Shown: positions 1 to 7,422 of the stretch, one piece after another | How the letters are laid out: every line of letters starts with the position of its first letter | How positions within the stretch are numbered: position 1 is the first letter of the stretch | Assembly: GCA_028565635.1 (NCBI GenBank) | Contig: JAOXYB010038451.1 | Coordinates: 1-13,404, forward strand | Origin: Phoronis ovalis | Taxonomy: Eukaryota > Phoronida > Phoronidae | Length of the DNA: 13,404 nt | Reading direction: 5' to 3' | Notes under the pieces: model-generated | Told to the model about the DNA's origin: nothing | Seen by the model: only the letters and a program-made list of their open reading frames with translations | Databases searched by the model: none | Program-made: the position numbers and the translations under genes

Positions 1-273
1 TTCAAAAGTAACAGTTGTGCTGGCTGGTCCAAGAACATGACGAGTTTTTGAATTGGGATACAACAACATTCTTTGGTCTTTGTTTAACGATTTAACTGTA
101 AGCAAGATATTTTTAACCAGCTTTATATTTAAGACATCTTGTAAAGTCTTTCCTGGGTAGTGAACAGCCAGTTGCTTTTCCAGTACACCCGCCAGTACCC
201 GAGTACCACAGTCAATTAGCAGACGACACAATCGAGTGAACCGAGCGTGATCTTCCGTGTAAACTGGCGCCAT
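1..273 (-). CDS. 5' part of a second HEPN-domain gene (tandem paralogue), cut by the window edge
   Basis: This minus-strand open frame starts at ATG 273-271 and runs without a stop to base 1, giving 91 codons; the rest lies outside the window. It aligns without gaps to 10705-10977, the start of the HEPN exon of the complete gene, with 9 differences by eye. Six of these change the residue (D29G, T37A, D49N, T51K, R54K, K55N, complete gene to this copy) and three are silent. The ATG context is good (A at -3, G at +4). A splice acceptor-like TTTCAG ends at 285, so the coding exon probably follows a 5'-UTR intron, as in the other copy. Only the N-terminal part of the HEPN domain is visible; the R-x(4-6)-H motif would lie further left. 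Whether this copy is intact beyond the edge cannot be told. Confidence 0.85.
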   Translation of the reverse strand, partial: MAPVYTEDHARFTRLCRLLIDCGTRVLAGVLEKQLAVHYPGKTLQDVLNIKLVKNILLTVKSLNKDQRMLLYPNSKTRHVLGPASTTVTFE

Positions 274-284
274 CTTGTGAGAGC

Positions 285-296
285 CTGAAATGTAAA
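285..296 (-). other. predicted 3' splice acceptor before the start codon of the left HEPN gene
   Basis: On the minus strand the bases read TTTACATTTCAG and are followed by 11 nt and then the ATG. The same arrangement (TTACATTGCAG, 11 nt, ATG) is found in the complete paralogue at 10989-11000. Similarity between the two copies fades just upstream of this site. A 5'-UTR intron is therefore likely in both genes; the upstream exon was not identified. Confidence 0.55.
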
Positions 297-398
297 CACA
301 AGTTACACAACATGTAAAGGTACTAACACAAGACAATTCAGTGCACTTGACTTGAACATGTTGCTCGCTGGCCATTGCAAACCTTGTTAGGCAATAAG

Positions 399-552
399 AC
401 ACGTGCATACATGTACATGTGTACACACGACAGCAAAACCAGTGCATACGCACGCACGCACGCATACACGCACGCACGCACGCATACACGCACGCACGCA
501 CACACGCAAGCACGCACGCATACACGCACGCACGCACGCACGCACGCATACA

Positions 553-596
<44 letters not shown>

Positions 597-599
597 CAC
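399..599. repeat. (ACGC)n microsatellite with alternating purine-pyrimidine sequence
   Basis: A tetranucleotide ACGC repeat with ATAC interruptions fills 442-599. It is strictly alternating purine-pyrimidine from 442 to 508 and from 510 to 599, with a single break at CAAG. A separate alternating stretch (acatgtacatgt type) runs from 399 to 429. Open frames here in several phases encode only monotonous Thr-His-Ala-Arg or Val-Arg-Ala-Cys repeats and are not genes. The tract lies 130-330 bp upstream of the start codon of the left HEPN gene, probably within its 5'-UTR intron or promoter region. Confidence 0.95.
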
Positions 600-828
600 T
601 GCTCTTATTGCGGTGTAGACTAAGCATTACCGTTCGACACGGAGCACTATATATATTTGTATGGAAAACATCTGATGAGCGACATTTAAATAACTATTCA
701 CCTTATATTAACAGGATTCAATTAGCAAACGCTTTTTAAAATATTTACGCTTTTGATATAGTAGTTGTTTGATTTTGCATTTGGAAAAGGGAGCATGATT
801 TCACTAAATTTATTTAAGAGTAATACTT
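600..828. other. non-coding stretch, nothing recognised
   Basis: AT-rich sequence with no supportable coding frame, RNA gene or clear repeat. It separates the ACGC microsatellite from the inverted-repeat element to its right. Confidence 0.6.
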
Positions 829-1274
829 CTGGAACCAGTCTGAATAAATCCATCCGTTAGTGTTCTGTACCTTCTCAACTAACGTCTGGGATTAACCATA
901 GTCAATTGCTGTTATATCCCTTCAATTCAGCAACACGTCATTAAACTTTTAACCCAACTTTGCCCACGGGGATAAGCCTTTCTCTCTATGTGATCCATCG
1001 TCACCTACCTAGTCTATTATACATATCATGATGACTCATTCTGAATTATTATCTCCGGGGAGATTGCTTTTTCGCTTGGTCCACAGTTATACCTATTATT
1101 GTAAGCTACAATTTGATTGGTGTCAAGACTTTTGTACCGCTTTATATAGAAATAAAGGGTTTATCGTTCTTCTGCTTTCGAGATAATAAGCAAATTAATT
1201 ACTATGGTTAAGTTAATCCCAGACGTTAGTTGAGATTGTACGGAGCACTGACATATTTATTCAGCCTGTTCTGG
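829..1274. mobile_element. candidate MITE or foldback element: imperfect terminal inverted repeats
   Basis: Two arms are inverted relative to each other. A perfect 22-bp core (ctcaactaacgtctgggatt and two more bases, 874-895) pairs with 1213-1234. Weaker pairing extends outward (ATTTATTCAG near 839-848 against 1255-1264, then a CTGG-type end) and inward (ACTATGG, AGCAA). The arms total roughly 65-80 bp each, with a central stretch of about 290 bp that has no coding frame. This fits a non-autonomous DNA transposon or foldback element. No target-site duplication was found by eye and the family is not recognised. The exact ends are uncertain by 10-20 bp. Confidence 0.55.
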
Positions 1275-1980
1275 CACTTGATCATTTCAAGACAAAATAG
1301 CTAGTAGATATATTTGCAGCAACATCCACTTTTCAGCTCGGCCGCCTAAGTTGCCGCAACAATGGTTTCGATTGTCTAGAAAAGACGGACGTCCTCGCGC
1401 ATTTGAGCCTCACGCTATTTTCAAAGAAAATCGTACTTTTGAGAAATGTGCAAATAATCATTAAATGGTTGCAACTTTTGTATTATAAATGCGCGCACAA
1501 TAATGATAATAATATATCTGATGCACGTATATCTGATGCAAAATCGTGCTTCTTTAGCCAACACGATACAGGGGTTCTAAAGTCAGAATTAATTTCACCC
1601 TTGCTTAATAAAACCTCTGGAAATAACTCCTTCATTCATGCCCCTGTGCATGTGTCGTATGTCACTTTCTATGAAATCCTTCATATTTTTTACACCTCGT
1701 TGATTGATTCAATAACACATCTAAACAGTGGCGACCTCTTTGGAAACAGTAGTTATGGTCTTCCACGCGAACACCACTTTTACAGGCTAATTTTTTCTGT
1801 TGCCGGAAATTAAATTTGAGTAGCAAAACCACTAAAGCTGCAGTCAAATAAAAATAAGACCACAATATTTAATTATACGTGCTTGCATGGCCGCCATTAA
1901 AGATTACTTACAATTAAAATTTCATTAAATTTCACTTAAAAAACTAGTATTTATAGCAATATGATTTTGCCTCCAAACAA
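1275..1980. other. non-coding stretch, nothing recognised
   Basis: An open frame of about 136 codons on the plus strand (1403-1813) has no ATG near its start, no internal methionine and no recognisable motif, so I do not call it a gene. No RNA gene or repeat was seen. Confidence 0.5.
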
Positions 1981-2063
1981 AACAACTAGACATGCTGGTG
2001 CAAAGCTGAACAACTAGAATGCTGGTGCAAAGCTGAACAACTAGAAATGCTGGTGCAAAGCTG
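1981..2063 (+). repeat. three tandem copies of a 27-28 bp unit
   Basis: The units are 1981-2008, 2009-2035 and 2036-2063. Each starts aacaactaga and ends atgctggtgcaaagctg. They differ only at the joint: 'c' in copy 1, nothing in copy 2 and 'a' in copy 3. Their near-identity suggests a recent short tandem duplication. No function is apparent. Confidence 0.9.
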
Positions 2064-3498
2064 AGAAAAGAAAATTGATGAATAGAATGTTACGATTAAC
2101 TAAGAATAAAATATGGCGCCTCTATTGAAGGTACACCTGATTGTGCTCTTTGTCATATTTCACGCGGATAAAACACATGTTGAACCTTGTCCAGCTAAGA
2201 CCAGTCTATCAGTGCGAACACTGGTCATGCACTGTGCCGTGTTATCAGCCCAGCAGAGCAGGTTTATTTATTGACCTCATGCATGCATGCTAAAGATTAT
2301 GTGTGAATTCTATATGCCTAGATATAGCCTTGGCCCGAGGGCTTAACATCATTTGTTATCAGTTCGAACTTTGATTGCATTTGCTCTGTTCTGAATCGGT
2401 AATTATAAGTAGAGCTAGCTTTTTATAACGCAATATCACAATATATAGCTCTGATATGAAATTACAGGTACTCATGTGTAACACCTCCAATTCAGATTTA
2501 GTCAATCCCGCTTTATACGTCACACAGAACGAGATTGTTACGTTTATGTCTCCAGCATTATTGATACAGAAACGGAACAATAGAAGCTAGGTTTTTACGG
2601 GGAAATAAAAGAAATTAAAGTGTTGTACGTAAATGTTACTTATATTTACAGGCACACTTCAGTTTGTAAAATTGATATTCAACAGGAACATTATTTAGCT
2701 AAACCAATCTTCAATAGGATAAATTCGGCAAGTGATACTTTTGCAAAACTAATATTATACACAATTCTCCAGACTATAGTCTAGACCAGTTCCCAGTACT
2801 CTAATCAGCGATAACGGATTATTGGAGTACACTCCCGGTCATAACTTTAATATACTTCTTACCTGGTTTAACAGAAAGTTTGCTATGACAAAGTTGAACA
2901 AAAATTGTGTTGTTGCTAAACTTGACTGTTGCATGTGACGGCTGAAAAACTACTAAGGAATGCTTGTTTTATTTTTGGGGTTTTAGATCCAGACATTTCG
3001 GGATGTGAGCAGATCAAGACATTATTAATCTAATACAGCAATTGTTAATTAATTATTTTACGTAAAGGAAGCTTTATTATTTCAAAGGAATTCAAAAATA
3101 TCTGATATAGATACGATAATCAGATATTAATTTTAAAGTAGTACTATTAATTCAATGTCAATTTCCAGCATTACCCCCCTAAAATAAGTACGTGTTTTTG
3201 TTTCGTCTAAACTGCGGGGTAATAAATACGAGAAATGTCGCACTCTGATCGGCGGTCAAACAGTTGGCAAAGTCGGGGATCGGAGCGAACTATTTCTATG
3301 AAACAGTTCCCCGCTTTACTGACTGGTTAAAAAGTCTCTATAATATCCCTCCACAAAAATTTCACGGACGCCGGGAACAGTGGAGATGCAAAGCAGTACT
3401 ACAGGGTCGGGACACGTCCAAACGGAAAATCTTTCACGTTTCATTACATGTTTGAGACATTTTGTAATCTGGCCAGATGTTAATTAGGTTGCACAGCA
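2064..3498. other. long non-coding stretch with small inverted repeats
   Basis: No supportable gene is present. Two small stem-loops can be seen. Bases 2796-2805 pair with 2821-2830 (10 bp, one G-T pair, 15-nt loop). AATATCTGAT at 3097-3106 pairs perfectly with 3119-3128 (12-nt loop). Bases 3180-3460 are visibly less AT-rich than the surroundings and hold a 63-codon plus-strand frame (3264-3455) with no recognisable domain. This could be an exon or transposon remnant, but nothing proves it. Confidence 0.5.
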
Positions 3499-4368
3499 GG
3501 TGCAATCTATTGAGATTGTATCTTTTTTCTTTTTTTTTCTTTCATTTTTCAAACATCTCAGTATATTTTAGAAACGCTTTGAGCTACAGGTACCAAACTT
3601 GAGGTGTGACCTTAGTAGGGCGGGGGACATACAACAATTAGGTCAGGGTCAATTTGAGGTCACTAGGCCAAATTTCAAAAATGTCTTGAAACCTTCAAAA
3701 ATGATGATATAAGGTCATCTAAAGGTAAACATAATGATTTTTGAGGTCTATTATGGGCCAAAAGGTCAGATGTTTTATTTTTAGCATGTTTTTGGCAAAT
3801 TGTAAGAAGGAAGAGTGTCTACATCAACAGTGGTGCTACAGTCATGTAATTTGACATATGACATCCCTGGGGTAAGTTAGCTGACCTTAAAGGTCAAAAG
3901 GTCAAAATCTTAAAATTGAATTTAACTTCCGAAAATGATGGTTTGATGTCATTGACTGGTAATTTAGGGATCATATGGTCATTTTGAGGTCAAAAGATCA
4001 ACAAAAAAAGTAATTTCCAGACATTTGATGAAAAATTCAAAAATGAAGTTAAAAAGCCATTTAGAGGTTATCTTAGCTGATTTTGAGGCCCATAAAGTCA
4101 TTCAGAGGTCAAACAATCAAATTCTCAAAATTTCATGAAACTTTCGGCAAGAGGTAAAGGTTACCCAGAGGTTCTTTGGACATCCATTGGTCCAGAATAA
4201 TCCTAATAGGTCTAGATAACCACCCATTTCTGCGTGTGCAACCTGGCCTTTGCTAAAAGGCGCTTCTAGTTTTGCGATTGTTTTGTTAGGAATTTGTACC
4301 GATCGGAATTTCAAATGGAATTTTAGACAGTCTAATACAAATAAGTACATTTTTGTAAAGATTGCACC
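3499..4368. repeat. degenerate repeat block dense in AGGTCA, bounded by short inverted repeats
   Basis: The hexamer AGGTCA occurs about nine times on the plus strand and TGACCT about twice between 3600 and 4115. The block contains degenerate copies of a longer module. One starts caaaaatgatgatataagg near 3697 and another starts caaaaatgaagttaaaaag near 4038, with a weaker copy near 3932; each runs into a 'ttttgaggtc' segment. The perfect 10-bp inverted pair ggtgcaatct (3499-3508) and agattgcacc (4359-4368) brackets the block. The left bracket overlaps a small hairpin (3489-3494 with 3500-3505). A polypyrimidine run lies at 3521-3543. I read this as an old repetitive element; the family is not recognised. 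Confidence 0.6.
3882..3904. promoter_or_regulatory. nuclear-receptor-like half-site cluster (ER3 plus DR2 spacing)
   Basis: TGACCT at 3882-3887, a 3-bp spacer, AGGTCA at 3891-3896, a 2-bp spacer and AGGTCA at 3899-3904. This reads as an everted repeat with 3-bp spacing overlapping a direct repeat with 2-bp spacing, formats used by RXR-partner nuclear receptors. Because the hexamer is part of the surrounding degenerate repeat, the arrangement may be incidental. Confidence 0.25.
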
Positions 4369-4789
4369 ATAAGGATCGTGAACAGTTACTATGCATACTT
4401 AATAGAGTTAATGACTAACTGCTTCACCCAAATCCGCTATTGCAATGCTTGTTGCGTATTGATTGTAGGAGAAATTCAGGAGAAACTGGAATTCAGGATA
4501 ACCAACACAGTAGTCGAGGCTGCCACATGACGTGGAAGTGACTAATGAAATTAACACATCCTGTAGTACGTGATACAAATGCTCAGATAAAAAATGAATT
4601 AAGTTATTATTGCGACATACAATTTCGAGAACAAACATGGCCGTCAGTCTGCCATATTGGAAGTAATCCGCATCGAAATTATACCTGACCTGCACTTTGA
4701 CCTGTACTTACGCTGTCTCGAATATGAAACTGACTCGATAAAAACTGAAGGAGTAACTGAAAGACAAAGAAAGTGTTATCTTCTGGATA
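4369..4789. other. non-coding stretch, nothing recognised
   Basis: A 95-codon minus-strand frame (4408-4695) shows no recognisable motif. It lies downstream, in the element's own orientation, of the reverse transcriptase remnant at 4790-5405. It could be untranslated sequence of that element, but there is no positive evidence. Confidence 0.45.
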
Positions 4790-5405
4790 AATTACCTTTA
4801 AGAATCTAGTGTCTGGAAGAGTTGACATTCCTGTCCAATTTCGTAAAGCTAAGTTTAATAATATCTATAGTTAGTGGATGCCGCAATAGTATTGCTTTCA
4901 TAGCAATATTACTCCAGTTTTTACCACACCCCATTACAGATTTGCAGAATTAGTGAATTAATTCAAATGGATTTTTATTATTTAGATGTGGCAATGAGAA
5001 CATGTTACTGTGGAGATCCTGTATCCATACTTCGCATCCATACAAGAGGACTATAGTTTGATAAAAGCATCAAAAATACGAAGATAGTATTTGGGTGACA
5101 AATTTGTTTGAGGATAGTATTTGTTTTAATTTGAAATAGGCTCCGTGTGCTTTGTTTTTCAAATTCAATATTGCATCAGTAATTATATAAATGTACTATT
5201 GCTACAAAATGTTATTCTAAGATAATTATATTTATTTGCAATGTCCAGCTTATCACTGTAAAACACTGTCTATTTAGCAGATATTTGTATCTACCTGGTT
5301 TGTTGAAAATAACTTGAGTTCGGAAAATGTGGATGAATTACAAGAAAATTGCAAAACACCGGATCAAAATGCTTGCAGCCAACTGTCTCTGCTTCAACCC
5401 CTGTT
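4790..5405 (-). pseudogene. decayed LINE-type reverse transcriptase fragment (C-terminal part of RT and beyond)
   Basis: Minus-strand translation gives a series of motifs in the order expected for the end of a non-LTR retrotransposon reverse transcriptase. They are spread over three frames: TQVIFNKPGR (around 5290-5319), DKLDIANKYNYLRITF (around 5207-5254, the usual 'YKYLGI' region), then from 5177 downward NLKNKAHGAYFKLKQ, IVLLYGCEVW (the typical 'PILLYGCEVW'), FCKSVMGCGKN and SNIAMKAILLRHPL (compare 'FCKyiLGv.k.asN.av..ElGRyPl'). The reading needs two frame changes and contains in-frame stops at 5070-5072 (TGA) and 4950-4952 (TAA). The catalytic palm and the endonuclease are missing, so this is a dead, probably 5'-truncated copy. 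Jockey/CR1/RTE-like affinity is from memory of motifs, and the clade is not fixed. Confidence 0.8.
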
Positions 5406-5520
5406 TTACTTTTTTTGAGTATAGCACACATATGATTGAATTACATGGCAAAACAAGATAAAACATTCGTGGAATGTCAATGCATTTTCAGTGATCTTTA
5501 CAGTTGTTATCCTTAATAAA

Positions 5521-6166
5521 ATTGATTGACCGGTATAATTGATTGACCGGTATAATTGATTGACCGGTATAATTGATTGACTGGTATAATTGATTGACTG
5601 GTATATTTGATTGACCAGTATAATTGATTGACCGGTATAATTGATTGACTGGTATAATTGATTGACCGGTATAATTGATTGACCAGTATAATTGATTGAC
5701 TGGTATAATTGATTGACTGGTATAATTGATTGACTGGTATAATTGATTGACTGGTATAATTGATTGATCGGTATAATTGATTGACCGGTATAATTGATTG
5801 ACTGGTATAATTGATTGACTGGTATAATTGATTGACCGGTATAATTGATTGACCGGTATAATTGATTGACTGGTATAATTGATTGACCGGTATAATTGAT
5901 TAACCGGTATAATTGATTGACCGGTATAATTGATTGACTGGTATAATTGATTGACCAGTATAATTGATTGACTGGTATAATTGATTGACTGGTATAATTG
6001 ATTGACTGGTATAATTGATTGACTGGTATAATTGATTGACTGTTATAATTGATGGACTGGTATAACTGATTGACTGGTATAACTGATTGATCGGTATAAT
6101 TGATTGACTGGTATAATTGATTGACTGGTATAATTGATTGACTGGTATAATTGATAGACTGGTATA
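5521..6166 (+). repeat. 17-bp minisatellite, 38 tandem copies
   Basis: The unit is attgattgaccggtata, repeated 38 times in perfect 17-bp register. Counting by eye, the four-base core is CCGG in 11 units, CTGG (one CTGT) in 22, CCAG in 3 and TCGG in 2. A few units carry other single changes (first base t, 'gattaa', 'gatgga', 'gataga', 'actgat'). The array begins after a non-repetitive AT-rich stretch and ends in attataatataaatt. It is not a coding repeat, since 17 is not a multiple of three and TGA and TAA stops occur throughout. It lies about 0.6 kb beyond the 3' end of the complete HEPN-STAND gene. Confidence 0.98.
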
Positions 6167-6804
6167 ATTATAATATAAATTAGTAATTAGCAGCAGTTAG
6201 TTTTACAATACGAGTTTAGCAGATGAGACATAGTTTTACGGGGATTGTGAGGAGGTGTGTGGCAAATGCGGTAACATGAAAATGAGTCTAGAGCTATCCC
6301 TTACCATCTAACAACTTTTTTATTTTACATTAGTATATGTTATATTATATTATACAAGTGTCAACCGAAGCCAAATTGTATTGCAATAGCTAAATAATTA
6401 ATAATAGTCAATAGCCTATGGTTACAATATTTTCCATAAAAGAGAAATAGATTACTCAGGGAGCCTCACTAAACCAGTCGTCTTTAAATGTTTGGCATTC
6501 TAACTCAATCCGTTGTGCTAAAGCCAGTTGTTGAAGTCAAGTTATGACAATATCTGCCGGTGAAGACAAATTGTGACCAAGTCTATAGTCAAAGTCAAGT
6601 TGGGACACAATGTGGCGGTGAAGTAAAAAGTTTCAAATCCTTGTATCACTCGAACGGCTCCACACCTATCATTATCACCAAATTCCTTTATAATAATCCT
6701 AGAATGAATAATAACAGGATTTTTTGGGACTTTGAACTGTATGGGTGAACGCTGTCGATTTCAGAAGCTAATTATGACAACTATATTCGGACTGCTTAGC
6801 TTCC
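6167..6804. other. non-coding stretch downstream of the HEPN-STAND gene
   Basis: This is probably the 3'-UTR and flank of the minus-strand gene. Two divergent direct repeats of about 40 bp begin near 6534 (gaagtcaagttatgacaata) and 6591 (aaagtcaagttgggacacaa). The short plus-strand frame across them (6560-6748) has no recognisable motif and is not called as a gene. Confidence 0.5.
6319..6324 (-). terminator. candidate polyadenylation signal AATAAA
   Basis: Minus-strand AATAAA (plus strand tttatt) lies about 480 bp beyond the last in-frame stop at 6805 of the HEPN-STAND gene. It is the nearest canonical hexamer I found on that strand. In AT-rich DNA such a hexamer is common by chance, so the assignment is weak. 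Confidence 0.25.
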
Positions 6805-7419
6805 TTATAAGAAGCAAAGAAGCGTGCAAACAGAAATTGTTACCATTATAAATATCATTATAGTGAAGTATAAGTCTTGAACGCCTAGAAAATGTCCCTT
6901 CTGCACAATCATCTGCCTTTTTATTTGGTTTATTTTTTTTCTTAATCGTTTAACTTTGTGATATTCTATCCCATACACATCTTTATAAACTTTCATGGCT
7001 GCTTCATACTTTTCTAGAGCCTTATCATATAATTGTTTTTGCTCTTCTGAATCACCTAATGTTTCTGCTACGTCGCTATAAATAAAATCACCGTATAGAC
7101 GAAATGTAGCATTGTAATTATCATAAATGGCATACGCTGCTTTTTCAACTTCTTTCGCAGAATTTGCATGTACGTAGCGTGACATGTTTAAGTACTCATT
7201 TTTGGCATATATTATTTTGCTTTGCTTAATGTTTGCTATCATATCATTCATTAATTTAAACTTCCTTATATCATGGTTCATTGTCTGGTTTAGTGACATG
7301 TCTACGTCATAAGCAGTGTTCGAAACGTTCATACTTATTTTGCACACATCATAGAGAATGGAACTGTAAAACATTGGAGTTACATTTAACAAAGACTTTG
7401 TATATAAAAACGGACGCAT
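6805..7419 (-). CDS. in-frame 3' extension of the HEPN-STAND gene: TPR-like helices and C-terminal membrane segment
   Basis: This frame of 204 codons starts with an ATG directly abutting the TAA (7422-7420) that ends the STAND frame. Both are in the same phase, so only the single stop separates them. Residues about 106-162 look like tetratricopeptide helices (LYDKALEKYEAAMKVYKDVYG, shown in part: YDKALEKYEAAMKVYKDVYG, about 131-150), as found in the C-terminal arms of many STAND proteins. Residues 183-204 form a strongly hydrophobic stretch ending the protein, which would act as a tail anchor or last membrane helix. The coherent sequence after the stop says that this was, or still is, the C-terminus of the same protein. 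Options are a recent nonsense mutation, an allelic or assembly variant, stop readthrough, reinitiation at the abutting ATG, or a missed splice. I prefer the first two. Confidence 0.65.
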   Translation of the reverse strand: MRPFLYTKSLLNVTPMFYSSILYDVCKISMNVSNTAYDVDMSLNQTMNHDIRKFKLMNDMIANIKQSKIIYAKNEYLNMSRYVHANSAKEVEKAAYAIYDNYNATFRLYGDFIYSDVAETLGDSEEQKQLYDKALEKYEAAMKVYKDVYGIEYHKVKRLRKKINQIKRQMIVQKGHFLGVQDLYFTIMIFIMVTISVCTLLCFL

Positions 7420-7422
7420 TTA
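7420..7422 (-). other. in-frame TAA splitting the HEPN-STAND coding sequence
   Basis: The minus strand reads ...GAA GCT CCC CTA TAA ATG CGT CCG. The stop interrupts an otherwise continuous frame of about 1000 codons. The context (TAA followed by A) is not a known efficient readthrough context. I looked for an intron that would remove the stop. An acceptor-like TTTTACAG lies at about 7371-7378, but the nearby GT donors do not restore the frame except for a poor GTTTAG. Confidence 0.85.

Noticed and set aside
338-739. Several overlapping open frames on both strands encoding Thr-His-Ala-Arg or Val-Arg-Ala-Cys repeats
   Set aside because: They are translations of the ACGC microsatellite, which stays open in all phases because it contains no stop triplets. 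No start context or domain supports a gene.
1403-1813. A 136-codon plus-strand open frame
   Set aside because: It opens at TTG, contains no ATG codon, has no motif I recognise, and the minus strand is also open across part of it. It looks like a chance frame.
3264-3455. A 63-codon plus-strand frame in a slightly GC-richer patch
   Set aside because: No recognisable domain and no clear splice sites. It could be a gene or transposon remnant, but this cannot be supported.
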